A stretch of 64,000 bases of DNA, from assembly GCF_021869535.1 (NCBI RefSeq), contig NW_026262668.1, forward strand, positions 24,929,732-24,993,731, in the 5' to 3' direction. The translations under genes and the position numbers were made by a program. This stretch comes from Mytilus californianus (taxonomy: Eukaryota; Mollusca; Bivalvia; Mytilida; Mytilidae). Position 1 is the first letter of the stretch. Every line of letters starts with the position of its first letter. Positions 24,541-36,810 of the stretch are shown here, piece after piece. The notes below the pieces were generated by a model. That model searched no databases and had not been told where the DNA came from. It worked only from the letters and a program-made list of their open reading frames with translations.

Positions 24541-25724
24541 ATCAAATTTATAACCTGTGTGTTATTATAATGCTGGATTTGTACATTTTAGTCATTTAAT
24601 AGTCCACATGAAAGTTTTGATAATGACATTTTACCACCATTTATGAAAATATGAATTCAGTGATGGCAGTTAACTAAGTTTGTTTAGTTGCGGGAGATTT
24701 TTAGATTTTGCCCTGTTTTTTTTTTCTCAAAATCTCTATGAAATTCCTTGATATTCGAATACTGCTCGAAAGCTTTGAAACTACACAAAGTCATGAGATC
24801 AGTGTTAAGATGATTGGGTTGTTAAAACAAATCATTTATTCATATAAAAATAAGGAGATGTGGTATGATTGCCAAAGAGACCCCTATTGTTGATCTTATT
24901 CAATTAAAGCAGTACATATATGTCATATTAAACAATTCCTGACAGATTGTTGTTTTTTCCCTACATGTATTGTTTAACGCTCATTCTCAATGTTGAGGCG
25001 GCTTGTCAATTGCAATTGGCTTGATCACATTGAATAAAATAAAATGTTTCACAATCATAAAAATGTGTTGCAATCATAAAAGATGTGAACAATGAAGAAA
25101 TGATAAAAATGCAAATTTCTTCGTGTACTGGTCAATATTATATTCATTTAATTACAACAAGGATGATCAATAGTATGTTGGAGATTTTTTAATCCTAAAT
25201 ATACACCTCCTTATTTTTAAATTGAACCCCTCCTGTAAAATTTTACCTGTCTAAAGGAATTCTATTTTTTCAATCATTTTATTATAATTTTCAAGCGCTT
25301 CAGTTTTGACCAATATTAAAGTATTATCGTTTATTCCGATACCATGAAATATAATAATATTAAAAACCAATGCCACTATTAAATGGTATTCAATGACCCA
25401 GACATGATTTGAAGGCCTCGTACATTAAAGCAAACGTCATTATATCACTCTTTCCTTTATTCATTTCATAATTATCTTCACCATTGCTACTGAATATTAC
25501 ATAAGTATATACTGGATTTACATTCTATAACTATTTGTCCAACCTCGTAGGTATAAATTCCTTTTTAATCAGACAACACTTTCGATCGACATTGCTAGTT
25601 ATTATTTTTAATACTGTTTGATAAACCTACTATGTTTTATTTGTTTAGCGGGGGATCTATACTATCCATGTAGAATTGAATTAAAACTCGAATAGCTGTT
25701 TCCACAAGAACATATTAGAAAGTT
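24541..25724. other. Intron, nothing firm
   Basis: A short block AAGGAGATGTGGTATGATTG (about 24851-24870) is a fragment of the ~350-bp dispersed repeat. Confidence 0.5.
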
Positions 25725-25860
25725 TACATTAAAAGAGAGGCTAAAGATACCAAAGGGATATTCAAACTCATAAGTAGCAAACAAACTGACAATGCCACAA
25801 TTTTTGAGGGTCCAAAAGGTGCATCATATAGTACTGCATCGGCGCCTCGACCCGGTATAA
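25725..25860 (+). repeat. Fragment of a dispersed mollusc repeat
   Basis: GGCTAAAGATACCAAAGGGA, ATTCAAACTCATAAGTAGC and AACAAACTGACAATGCCA are shared in diverged form with 32245-32450 and 51520-51760. A (TA)n run follows at 25867. Confidence 0.6.
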
Positions 25861-26504
25861 GCACACATATATATATATATATTTGTATTTGGAATTTTTC
25901 TTTTTCTTTGCTGTGCATGTACTAAAACTACACTTTCAATTGGATCACTAACACTTACAATCTTCATTTTGCTTCAAATTTGCAGAATTATACCTAAGAA
26001 AGGCTTACGACCAACCATTCCATTTTCACCCAACTGTATACACTTCATCGTTCTGTAGTTACCCTAAAGTTATTATTGTAATGATTTGATTAAGGAATTA
26101 TAAGTTAAACCGCAACATTATTGAATCAGTTACAACATCAATAATATTATACGATAATTTCAAGAAAATAACTAATTTCCATGTTTTAAATTGTCAGGTA
26201 CAAATTCCATCATGTCAATTTCAAATTGATGTCACGCTTTTAATTTCGTGAGGGTCCTAACGATTTCAATACATTAAATTGGAGTATTTAAACGTTCTAC
26301 TTTTCATCAATTTTGACATTTCTGACATTATCCTTTTGTATGAAGTGATGCTGACTGGAAGAGAAAAAATGTCAGAATGACAGTCAAGTTGTTACTTGAT
26401 CTGTTATCTAAAATTTCTCAAACTAAGGCATGTTTTGCTTCTGTGTTGCTGTTTAATTTCTTTGTCGGCTGTTCTCTTCTGCCTTTGTTGTTGTTGTTGA
26501 AATC
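25861..26504. other. Intron, nothing recognised
   Basis: No supported feature. Confidence 0.5.
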
Positions 26505-26580
26505 CCCCCAAGGTCAACTTTGGCTGATGAAGTTGGAACCTTAATTTCTTAATAATTTATAAATTTACCAACGGAGAATT
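26505..26580. repeat. Penelope-type terminal repeat fragment
   Basis: CAAGGTCAACTTTGGCTGAT and GGAACCTTAATTTCTTAATA resemble 59141-59195 (AAGGTCAACTTTGCCTGAG, GAAACCTTAGTTTCTTTATA). Confidence 0.6.
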
Positions 26581-28309
26581 TAAGAAAGGTATGTTATTAT
26601 CAAGTAGGTCAGTTCCAAAGTACTGACTACTGAGCTGATAAAATATTCGGGAAAAAGGATTAATGCTTGGAACAACACTGTCTCTAATTTTACAGCTGAA
26701 TTGATAAAACTAAATGAAACCCGCACGTGTAATAAATCATTCCGCGCAATCGTAAATGAAGATAATACCCAAAATGCGCGCAATAGTAACGCCATCGATT
26801 GTAAAGCTTGCAAACCATAAATCCAAGAAAATTGGGTAACTATATTGGAATTTAATAGGTTTTAAAAAACATATTTTAAAAATTGTAAATGCAGGAGTCA
26901 TTAAACTTTTCAGAATTTTTTCTTAAACGATAAAAGTCGAAGTTATTTTTCTATATACATATAGAACATTGTTTTACATATCTAAGAAAATACACAATAT
27001 GATTATTTGTAAGTGGAAGAAATAAATACGGATCTCTTTAATGAATAAGAAATCAACTGGGCATAAACTACAATATATTATCTTCCAAACATCTGAGACA
27101 ATAATTAGATTTGTTATATAGAGTGAAGGTCTTGTCATGTTACTAACTAGTAGCATCAAAATATTTGAATATTTTCTACCAATACCTGGAGGTTTCTAAG
27201 AGTATAAACTTATGCACGTTTAAACTGTATTATATTATCGAAACACTTTCGTGGCAATCATCAGATTGTTCGTCTATTCAAGGTTTTGTTGTTTTGATAG
27301 GTTGGTATGTCTTTTGTGATACCATACATCTCATTGCGTGCATGCATGTATCTTCATTTTGACAACAACCCAACAACACAAACAAATTGTGCTAAAACAT
27401 AGTTTGTAACTCCCTCTGGCAAAGTTTATCTAATATGACATGGTTGTCTTCTTTAGACCTCTTCTTGTTTTTAAAGGCTTGAAAATTGTATGTGTTTTGC
27501 TTAACAAACTTTCTGGATCAAGCACACATGATGAAGGTTATTTCACTAGCACGTGTCCCGCGAATTGACATCACAAATTTTTATTGTAAGAGTCTTACAT
27601 AATCCTTCTTTTCGTACACGAAGACATTGCAATAGTGATAAACTCATGCAGATTTTATTTGTCAATCAGTTACGCATTTAGAAAAGACATCTGTACAGCC
27701 ATGTATCATACAGATAATTAATTCATTATCTAATAAAGTTGGATTTGAAATATAAATAAGATTGAGATTATTACATAAAGTAATAAAACACCTTTTTGTT
27801 CATCTTGTTTTGTATTTTTGTCTCAACAGTGCTTCATACTGTATCAAATTACAAACTAATTAAATAATGAATTAATTTGAGTTGATATAACATTGCTGGG
27901 ATCAGAACCAACATCATTACACATAATGACAGTTGTGTACATTACTATTTGTTTTAATTTCCCCGGCGAGTTTTTAAACAGATCGAGCGATAAAACACAC
28001 TGATGTATAGTAGTTTTCGATATTATTTAATTATCTAATTATTGAAGATTTTGTCCCAATAATATGAAAAGTGTTCGTAACGTGTATTTCATAATGTACT
28101 TTCGATAAAAGATGAAAGAAAATTTTGACATTAGATGTACTGGTTTAAGATACCGTCTCATTAATCATTCCTTAAAATTAGTTCTATCAAAAAACATCAA
28201 GCATGAAATACTCGGTTTGCATGACTCTAAACTGATTTTGTCTACAAATGTAATCTTACATACAAGTTTGTATGTTAAATTGTCAGAACCAACTAAAAAA
28301 TGTATACAT
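26581..28309. other. Intron, nothing recognised
   Basis: No supported feature. Confidence 0.5.
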
Positions 28310-28445
28310 GGTCCAGCTGAAGGACGCCTCCAGGTGCGGGAGTTTCTCGCTGCATTGAAGACCCATTGGTGGCCTTCGGCTGTTGTCTGCTCTATGGTCG
28401 GGTTGTTGTCTCTTTGACACATTCCCCATTTCCATTCTCAATTTT
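28310..28445 (+). mobile_element. Naiad-type 3' tail
   Basis: GTCCAGCTGAAGGACGCCTC, AGGTGCGGGAGTTTCTCGCT, GACCCATTGGTGGCCTTC, GGTCGGGTTGTTGTCTCTTT and CCATTTCCATTCTCAATTTT. A well-preserved member of the tail family at 5685 and 58197. ORFs on both strands here (28112-28422) are this tail plus flank. Confidence 0.85.
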
Positions 28446-28481
28446 ATCGTTCAATTACAAAATGTAAGTGTTTGTTAAATG

Positions 28482-28484
<3 letters not shown>

Positions 28485-28526
<42 letters not shown>
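28485..28526. repeat. Poly-A tract (42 A)
   Basis: Uninterrupted A-run about 40 bp beyond the retroelement tail. Confidence 0.95.
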
Positions 28527-28527
<1 letters not shown>

Positions 28528-29187
28528 GACTTGACAAAATGTAGTGGACTTTCCACCTAAGAAAATGTACTACACACATTTTACCTAAATTCGCGTGTTT
28601 GTTATATGAACCATGAAGAGTTCTGTATTTATTATCAGTGACAAACTGATCTAGCTGGTTTTTGAATCATTCGTTTGTTGCTTATTCCGTGATTTGATTG
28701 GTTAGCAATAAATATTGTTACTTTTTAATTGGCAATAAACAATGATGATATTTATTACATTGTCCATTTAGTAAATAGGAAAACTTAAGAGTATTATCCT
28801 TTGTACACATTTAAGTATAGATGCTGTAAAATTATTAAAATATTTCAATAAAAATCAAGTAAATTATCCTTAAGTGATAATAATAATAATAGGGTTAAAA
28901 AATGCATTGAAAAAAATTGAAATGGGTAGGAGAGAGATTTGATTTTTCAGCCTTAAAAATAAAATTTTCAAAATATGTAGTAATCAACGAAAATAGTAGC
29001 TGTATTGCAATTAAACAGTATTCAACTAAAGCCTCTAGACTATGCAGTTTTGTCCATAGTGGTGGAGGAAAAAAACAAATAAGGTGTTCTTAATTTTTTG
29101 TTGGTTATATTACTTCTGCATATACTGATATATATAAAACGCTTTAATGAAGTGTACTTTAATATTTTTCATATCTTTCTTTTGCAG
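28527..29187. other. End of intron
   Basis: No feature apart from the acceptor tract. Confidence 0.5.
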
Positions 29188-29251
29188 ACAAGAGGACCCC
29201 CATGAATCTTTCTTTGGTTACCAGGGCGACAATCCAATCGGAGAATCTTAA
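29188..29251 (+). CDS. Secreted Cys-containing amidated peptide precursor, exon 2
   Basis: Begins after an acceptor with a pyrimidine-rich tract (TTTCTTTTGCAG). Its first base completes the Arg codon opened in exon 1, giving Lys118-Arg119. The next 20 residues start with Gln (a possible pyroglutamate after cleavage), are acidic, contain Phe-Phe-Gly-Tyr, and end Gly-Glu-Ser before TAA (29249-29251). The precursor is then 139 residues. The exact reading-frame match across the junction and the restored dibasic site are the evidence that this exon belongs to the gene 22 kb upstream. Without transcript data the link remains an inference, but the phase, acceptor and stop all fit. Confidence 0.7.
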
Positions 29252-29590
29252 CTGAACGTTGTCATGTTTAGTTGGAGAACCATTGGTGTAAATCATATCT
29301 GCTTTAACTTGGCGTATAATTTTTACAAAATGATTTGAACATTTAGCAAGACTATCGAAGATTTAATTAGAGTGATTGGAAGTAAACTAGTTGTGATATT
29401 TTACCGGTTTGCGTCACAAGCAGGAATTTTGTTATATTTTCCCCGTCATTAGACATTGATAATATGTTTGTTGAAACTCAGAAACAAGATAGACCATTAC
29501 AACACATAAAAACTATGTATTTTGTAAACATTTTCCTTTGTTATATACACTTTTAGAATGTATTTTGAATTAAAATTGAAATGAAGCTAA
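29252..29590 (+). other. 3' UTR of the peptide-precursor gene
   Basis: Non-coding sequence after the stop; extent set by the candidate poly(A) signal. Confidence 0.45.
29569..29574 (+). terminator. Candidate poly(A) signal ATTAAA
   Basis: First ATTAAA after the stop codon; a second one lies at 29863-29868, ahead of a T-rich stretch. Either could be used. Confidence 0.35.
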
Positions 29591-31522
29591 TTTCAAAAAC
29601 ATTGATTGAAGTCACAATGGAAGTGATGAAGTAATATTTCTGGCGAATTTATCTCACAAAGACACAGTTTTTATTGATTTTGTTTTGTTTTAGCAAAATT
29701 ACAACAAAAAACTATTTACATCAAAAGGGCTATGAATTTTACAAATGTTCCAGTTCTAAAAAAGTAAATATTTGTGGTTTTTAATTGTTTTTTCTATTGT
29801 TTTGTCTATATAAGATTGACGATAACTTCCAAATTTGTTGTTCAATATTTAATTTATTTGACATTAAAATTGTTTTATTGATAATGCTCTGCTTATGTCA
29901 AATACAAACCAAAACAAAACACCAAACACCCGGGTCTTAAGTCACTATTGTGATCCGGGATAAACAACACGAGTAACAATTTGCTTATTATGTTTAACTT
30001 TGTTATTATGAATTAGAGGCAAATTAGATTAACCCTACAACAGCTGCATTCTGGTACAATTTACTCCCGTTTTCAAAATGATTTCAAATGTCACTCTATT
30101 GCATCTTGGTTTGAACTGTTTAACAAAAAAACATTGTTATTGTTATCAAATGTAATAATTTAGAGCGGTTGTATAGAAGAATGTCAAGTTATAAATAATT
30201 GTGAATAACGCGGGAAATTTATGTTCGTGTTAACACAGTGAGAAACGCGGGAAATGCACGTTCGTGACCCACAATTTTATCGTTAAGAGTGAACTACTTC
30301 GAAGCTAGGCACTAAACTGTTGTTTCATGATATTTTTTTTTCTATTTCAACTTAACATAACTTGAGAAATATTGCTGATAATATATTAAATTCTGACCAA
30401 ACCAGCAAAATTTTGAAATGTACATGTATTACCAGTGCAGATTGATAACAGAGAGAAAAACAAACAAAACTAAAAACAAACAAAAACAAAAAACAAAAAC
30501 AAAGCAAAATAAAACAAATACAAAACAAAGATGTAAAATTAGTGGTTAACGAGTACCAGCACCAACATGATTGTTACAAAGAAAAACCGTTTGAAATCCA
30601 GAGAATAAGAATAAAAATCAAAACGACACACACGAATGCGGAAGGTAGATAACTGTGACATGAACACTAAATCAGGAAGAATAGTACATTCAATAACTTT
30701 AGGTTGTGATACTAGGTGCTCTGGAAGGGAAAGCTTTTAATGTTTTAATTAAGGCATTAACTGGACACTCTTGGATAACACATGTTTATTGTGTTTTTGA
30801 GACCTTAGTGAAACGGCAGTTGTTTTCTAGTATATATTAATGATGTTTCAAGGAACATGACAAGTTGTCAGTTTCCCAACGACTTGGAATACCAAAATAC
30901 ATGTCGAGGTCAAAATTATCTTTATTATTTCAGAACTTTATAGTTGCATTCGTCAGATTATGGTATACCTTTCAAAGATCATCTTATTGTTACATAATAA
31001 CCAAAATACCAGTACTTGTTAGTTGAATTTATATTTCACAAACCCATTTCAAACCCAACTTACTAACATTATTTGAACACTTTAGATGAGCATTACCATT
31101 ATTTTTTACTTCTCTGTTCATCTTAAATATCTTTCCTTATTTGTCTTTTTGATTCTAAATGTAAACACTAAGACCAGTATTTGGTTTTAGTATCAAAATT
31201 AAGAAACGAGACATTTATTTAGACACGATGTCATTACGTAACAAACGTTACACAAATTATTAGGTGCATTTTATTCTGCTTAAAGGAAGACAACTCGAGT
31301 CTGTAAAAATTCAAGTCACACCTTTACAAATGCATTTTGTGCAAGTAACGCTAAAGAAGCTGTATTTGATTTCAATTTTTTATACAAAAAGCATAGTCAC
31401 TAGTCGAGTTGGAAAAGCGAACCCTTCCAGGGAACCTGAACTCACCCGAGATTTTTGGTGAGGTTCATGTCTCGCAATCTTTAACTTTTTGTGCAGTGTT
31501 TTTCCATCCTGTTTATAAAAAA
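29591..31522. other. Non-coding downstream region
   Basis: No gene. It holds an imperfect tandem pair containing AACGCGGGAAAT (about 30207-30255) and a CAAAA-type A-rich simple repeat (about 30460-30530). Confidence 0.55.
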
Positions 31523-31700
31523 TAGGGATATAAGGTATCATTGCTAATAAGACAATTATCCACCAGAGAGATTAAATGATATGGATGTAAACACCTATAG
31601 GGCACTATATGGCCTTTAACAATAAGAAAAAGCCTAACCGCAGAGTAAGTTATAAAAGGCCTTGTCATGACAAAAAAAATAATAAACAATTTATAAAAGA
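31523..31700 (+). repeat. Copy of the ~350-bp dispersed repeat (5' part)
   Basis: GGGATATAAGGTATCATTGC, AATAAGACAATTATCCACCA, GAGAGATTAAATGATATGGA and TAAGTTATAAAAGGCCTTG occur in the family order. Confidence 0.75.
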
Positions 31701-31719
31701 AAACTAATGACCTGAAATA

Positions 31720-31790
31720 TCCCCCCCCCCCCCAAAAAAAAAAATAAAAAAAACCAAAAAAAAAAACCAAAAACAAACGAAAAACAAATA
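31720..31790. repeat. C-run/A-run homopolymer tract
   Basis: A run of 13 or more C followed by A-rich sequence. The Phe/Gly-rich minus-strand ORF here is an artefact. Confidence 0.9.
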
Positions 31791-31839
31791 AGGCAGACAG
31801 TAACCAACGACAACCACTAAATTACAGGTTCCTATTTAA

Positions 31840-31960
31840 ATACAATTTATTGATATATTGTTGGTGTTAAACGCCATATGCAGTAGGCTTGTCATGCAGT
31901 TTTTATTGATGGAGAGAACCTACGACCCTCGGCAGAATTCACATAAAATATCATACACTC
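31840..31960 (-). mobile_element. SINE relic (central domain only)
   Basis: TATTGTTGGTGTTAAACGCC and TTTTTATTGATGGAGAGAAC with CGACCCTCGG follow the order of the central domain of the SINEs at 10159 and 61479. A tRNA-like head is not convincing. Confidence 0.5.
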
Positions 31961-32244
31961 AGCAACAAAGTGTAATGTGTTGCTAAACATATACTCAATA
32001 ATCTAATACATTTGTACAAACGAGAAGAAATCAAATTATAGGGATGATGTATCCCTCACAATGTTTATTGCGTTTCACTGTTACAGATATTACACGACGG
32101 GTCTATTCGGTAAATATTGAACTACCTTTATATGCTAAGGTGGACCCGCAAGGTAGGTAATAGATCGCAGCCATCTAGTCATCCGGACACTATATGCTAG
32201 TACGTTGCCCTTACACCTCAATGCCACATGGCGCTGAATAAAAG
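31961..32244. other. Non-coding, nothing recognised
   Basis: May include the eroded rest of the SINE relic. Confidence 0.4.
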
Positions 32245-32450
32245 AAAGAGAAGATACCAACAGGGCATTCAAAAATTATTAGTCCAATAAAAACAGACAG
32301 CATTATTAATAAAATGACCAAATGACAGACAACAAATACAAAATATTACATAGAAAATCAAGGACTGAGCAACACGAACCCGTCCAAAAATTTAAGATGA
32401 AATCAGGTGTTTCGGAAGTTTTAGCAGTTTCTGCTCCTCATTATTTGGTA
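32245..32450 (+). repeat. Copy of a dispersed mollusc repeat
   Basis: GAAGATACCAACAGGGCATT, ACATAGAAAATCAAGGACTG, AGCAACACGAACCCG and GATGAAATCAGGTGTTTCGG; collinear with 51520-51760 and fragments at 25725 and 24380(-). Confidence 0.65.
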
Positions 32451-33715
32451 TCCGTAGTGTTGTTTTAGAGATCGTGCTATTGCCTCAAGTTTGATTGCGT
32501 CTTAGTCGATTTATGAGTTTTTAACATTAGAAAACTACTTATTTCATTTTTAGTTAAAAGACTATAAAAACCCGATAATCTCCTGAGCTAAATTACTAAG
32601 GAAAAAAAAAAAAAAAAACAGGGAGACAATACACATAAACAGAGTCATATAAAATTTTAATCTTAAAGGACAGAAACAAAATGACACCTAAATGATTGAA
32701 AGTGTTTACGTTGAATTTTACCTTTAGTGTACTTAAACTGTTTAAACTTTTAACTGTATGCGTCCCTGTAATTTCAGCTGAAGAAATCTGGGACAGACGG
32801 TTTCTTAGTCTATCAACAGTTCAACATTTCTTTCGTCCTAAATATGACATTACGTACATGGAAAAAATGAGGCAACCACACATTTTTCCAAAAAAATGAA
32901 TTTCATGGGTTGTATTGTAAAAACTAACCAAATGAAATTTAACACAGTAAAAGGAGTAGCAACTTAGACAACATTTGTGATGATGTGTTTAATATCTTTG
33001 CAAATGTTTAATCTAACAGTTCTACAATTTACGATATACTTTCAGTCAGTGTATCTTTCATTGTTGCTTTTCATCATTATTTTCATGCTATATTATTGTG
33101 ATTCTGAATTTGTGCAATTTTATAATAGTCCTATAAATTGCTCCCAAGCATTGCTTAAGCTTTAACTTTGTAGAGTTTTACTTATTTTGTAAATGCCAAA
33201 GACGGCATCTTCACTAATTCATTACACTAATACATATAATATGTAGTATTATAATAGATAAATATTGTCATTTTCATTTTCGCCGATGAATCTATCAAAT
33301 TAACCAATTGCAATTTTATTTCTTAAAATCAATACATTGATCACAAAACCATCCTCATTATAAAATTTCAGAAGCAAAGCTTTTATTTCTGTTTTACATA
33401 AACAATAGATTAAATTATCTTTCAATTGGACATGAACTTCAAATTATGCTGTCAGTATTCAACACGATAATTATAGAGGAAAGTAGGACTGAATGTTTAG
33501 AACTGAAATTGTATTTTTACGAAATTTTTATTCTTTACACGAAACTAGATCGTAGCCAAAGAGTGATGTGTTACCAAAAATAAAGCAAGTAGGCGGTCAT
33601 TCGGTAAAATTTTGAGAAAACATGCGTAATATTTTCTAAAGGCAAAGTAAATCGTTATTTTTGTTTTTAAATTTCGTATCATTACCGTGACCGTGCTCAT
33701 TAAACTCAATGACGT
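32451..33715. other. Non-coding, nothing recognised
   Basis: Short motif-free ORFs only. Confidence 0.5.
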
Positions 33716-33806
33716 AAAATCTGTATGAACGTGTAGGACAATGTCAACTAAGAATAATATAAAATCTGTATGAACGTGTAGGACAATGTCAACTAAGAAT
33801 AATATA
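33716..33806. repeat. Perfect 45-bp tandem duplication
   Basis: Units 33716-33760 and 33761-33805 begin AAAATCTGTATGAACGTGTA; essentially identical, so recent. Confidence 0.95.
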
Positions 33807-33966
33807 AATTAAGATAAAACACAGTGTCCTAAAATGGTTATATGGCCAAAGGCGTAATTGCTATTTTCGTTTCATTTACAAACAATGAAATTATCAATAG
33901 TTCTTTGCGATCTTGAAAAGGCGAATTAAAATAGCCCAAATTCTCTTATAATTGTATAGTACGTAC

Positions 33967-34020
33967 GCCTCATACGTTAGTTTCGTCTACAAAAGACTTA
34001 TGTCTAACCAGTGACACTCG
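33967..34020 (-). ncRNA. Hammerhead-derived repeat relic
   Basis: Minus strand: GTCACTGGTTAG, then GTCTTTTGTAGACGAAAC, then TATGAGGCG. Stem II and GAAAC survive, but CTGATGA is replaced and a 5'-side insertion is present; not a valid ribozyme. It is followed by the AAGGCCAAATAAAGTACG block of the Penelope-type terminal repeat. Confidence 0.65.
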
Positions 34021-34231
34021 AATAAAAAAAGATTAAAGGCCAAATAAAGTACGAATTAAGTTGATAATCATTTAAGATTCAAATTTCTGAAATTCTTCTG
34101 TTTGATTTTTTTTTTTTCAAAATGGAACCAGATTGTACTTCTACTTTATCACATATTATTTTTTTTTAATTATCATACTTCATGACAACAACCTCTCTCT
34201 CTCTCTCTGTATATATATATATATATATATA
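34021..34231. repeat. (CT)n-(TA)n simple repeat and flank
   Basis: CTCTCT run followed by a TA run (about 34194-34231), directly next to the hammerhead array. Confidence 0.85.
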
Positions 34232-34363
34232 TTTGGGCTTGTATTATATTTGCCTTCGGGTTTATATGATCCGTTCATCCTATTTTGACTCTTTCAAAAT
34301 TCAAGAGTCTATCCTAAATTGAGGTAAATTATATGGCCTTCCAAATACCGTTTCGATTCCTAA

Positions 34364-34405
34364 CATCACTGAAGAGACATTAATTGTCGAAATCCGGATA
34401 TGGTG
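34364..34405 (+). ncRNA. Hammerhead ribozyme motif, array copy 1
   Basis: CATCA (stem I), CTGAAGA core, GACA/TGTC stem II with TTAAT loop, GAAA core, TCCGGA minimal stem III, ATA cleavage triplet, TGGTG (stem I return, one G-U). All invariant core bases present. Confidence 0.8.
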
Positions 34406-34725
34406 TACAAATTTTTGCACCTCATGTTTGCGGTATACCATCTTTCCCGCATGTTTATTGTTTTCTGTTTGGTAATAATTTAATAATAAGATCTGTTTTG
34501 TTACATCTTGTGATCCGTTTATTTGGCAATCGCCAATGGCAGTCAGCAGGGTTTAAGAACATCAGTTGTTCGACCTGCTAGTCAAATGCGTATTGTTAAA
34601 ATATACTTTTTCACTCATTTGGTCTTTTGGAAAATGTTGTTTGTGCTGTATTTAGACCCCTCTACCAAGAAATTTGTTTTGCATGCACACGTATAAAAAT
34701 TGCGGTTTTTATTCAACGCAATCAT

Positions 34726-34801
34726 AGGTTTGAACATTGTTTTCAATTTAGACTTGTATATATATATATACAAGTCTAAATTGAAAACAACGTTCAAACC
34801 T
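34726..34801. repeat. 76-bp near-perfect palindrome at unit junction
   Basis: Head-to-head junction of two array units. Arms of 38 bp with one mismatch centre on a (TA)n run at 34763/34764. Confidence 0.95.
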
Positions 34802-35066
34802 ATATATATATATATATACACAGCACAAACAACATTTTCCAAAAGACCAAAAGAAGTGAAAAAGTATATTTTAACAAAACGCATTTGACTAACAGGTCGA
34901 ACAACAAATGTTCTTAAACCCTGCTGACTGCCATTGGCGATTGCCAAATAAACGGATCACAAGGTGTAATAAATGGATCTTAACTATAAATTTAATACCA
35001 AACAGAAAACAACAAACTTGCGGCAAAGATGGTATACCGCAAACAAAGGTGCAAAGATTTTTTGTA

Positions 35067-35108
35067 CACCATATCCGGATTTCGACAATTAATGTCTCTT
35101 CAGTGATG
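35067..35108 (-). ncRNA. Hammerhead ribozyme motif, array copy 2
   Basis: Identical 42-nt motif to copy 1, on the minus strand. Confidence 0.8.
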
Positions 35109-35608
35109 TTAGGAATCGAAACGGTTATTGGAAGGCCACATAATTTACCTCAATTTAGGATAGACTCTTGAGTTTTGAGGAGTCAAAATAGGATGAACGG
35201 ATCATATAAACCCGAAGGCAAATATAATACAAGCCCAAACGAAAAAATATAAACAAGTCTAAATTGAAAACAACGTTCAAACCTATGATTGCGTTGGATA
35301 AAAACCGCAATTTTTATACGTGTGCATGTAAAACAAATTTCTTGGTAGAGGGGTCTAAATACAGCACAAACAACATTTTCCAAAAGACCAAAAAGAAGTG
35401 AAAAAGTATATTTTAACAAAACGCATTTGACTAACAGGTCGAACAACAAATGTTCTTAAACCCTGCTGACTGCCATTGGCGATTGCCAAATAAACGGATC
35501 ACAAGGTGTAATAAATGGATCTTAACTATAAATTTAATACCAAACAGAAAACAACAAACTTGCGGCAAAGATGGTATACCGCAAACAAAGGTGCAAAGAT
35601 TTTTTGTA

Positions 35609-35650
35609 CACCATATCCGGATTTCGACAATTAATGTCTCTTCAGTGATG
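35609..35650 (-). ncRNA. Hammerhead ribozyme motif, array copy 3
   Basis: Identical 42-nt motif, 542 bp from copy 2. Confidence 0.8.
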
Positions 35651-36149
35651 TTAGGAATCTAAACGGTATTTGGAAGGCCACATAATTTACCTCAATTTGG
35701 GATAGACTCTTGAGTTTTGAGGAGTCAAAATAGGATGAACGGATCATATAAACCCGAAGGCAAATATAATACAAGCCCAAACGAAAAAATATAAACAAGT
35801 CTAAATTGAAAACAACGTTCAAACCTATGATTGCGTTGGATAAAAACCGCAATTTTTATACGTGTGCATGTAAAACAAATTTCTTGTTAGAGGGGTCTAA
35901 ATACAGCACAAACAACATTTTCCAAAAGACCAAAAGAAGTGAAAAAGTATATTTTAACAAAACGCATTTGACTAACAGGTCGAACAACAAATGTTCTTAA
36001 ACCCTGCTGACTGCCATTGGCGATTGCCAAATAAACGGATCACAAGGTGTAATAAATGGATCTTAACTATAAATTTAATACCAAACAGAAAACAACAAAC
36101 TTGCGGCAAAGATGGTATACCGCAAACAAAGGTGCAAAGATTTTTTGTA

Positions 36150-36191
36150 CACCATATCTGGATTTCGACGATTAATGTCTCTTCAGTGATG
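36150..36191 (-). ncRNA. Hammerhead motif, array copy 4 (mutated)
   Basis: Core intact, but stem II has an A-C mismatch (CGTC for TGTC) and stem III reads TCCAGA; probably weakened. Confidence 0.7.
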
Positions 36192-36504
36192 TTAGGAATC
36201 GAAACGGTTATTGGAAGGCCACATAATTTACCACATAATTGTTTGTGCTGTATTTAGACCCCTCTACCAAGAAATTTGTTTTACATGCACACGTATAAAA
36301 ATTGCGGTTTTTATCCAACGCAATCATAGGTTTGAACGTTGTTTTCAATTTAGACTTGTTTATATTTTTTTCGTTTGGGCTAGTATTATATTTGCCTTCG
36401 GGTTTATATAATCCGTTCATCCTATTTTGACTCCTCAAAACTCAAGAGTCTATCCTAAATTGAGGTAAATTATGTGGCCTTCCAATAGTCGTTTCGATTC
36501 CTAA

Positions 36505-36546
36505 CATCACTGAAGAGACATTAATTGTCGAAATCCGGATATGGTG
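36505..36546 (+). ncRNA. Hammerhead ribozyme motif, array copy 5
   Basis: Identical to copy 1, in the rightmost + unit. Confidence 0.8.
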
Positions 36547-36810
36547 TACAAAAAAATCTTTGCACCTTTGTTTGCGGTATACCATCTTTGCCGCAAGTTT
36601 GTTGTTTTCTATTTGGTATTAAATTTATAGTTAAGATCCATTTATTACACCTTGTGATCCGTTTATTTGGCAATCGCCAATGGCAGTCAGCAGGGTTTAA
36701 GAACATTTGTTGTTCGACCTGTTAGTCAAATGCGTTTTGTTGAAATATACTTTTTCACTTCTTTTGGTCTTTTGGAAAATGTTGTTTGTGCTGTATTTAG
36801 ACCCCTCTAG

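Larger units (their letters stand above)
7152..29187 (+). other. 22-kb phase-2 intron of the peptide-precursor gene
   Basis: Donor GTAAGT at 7152 and acceptor TTTCTTTTGCAG ending at 29187. The split Arg codon (AG|A) restores a Lys-Arg site across the junction. No additional coding exon was recognised inside, although a short one could be missed. The intron is loaded with the repeats listed separately. Confidence 0.7.

Noticed and set aside
34908-36706. Repeated 60-88-residue ORF (Met-Phe-Leu-Asn-Pro start) in the 541-bp array
   Set aside because: Conserved only because the DNA repeat is conserved. It is antisense to the hammerhead, broken at junctions and without a known domain.
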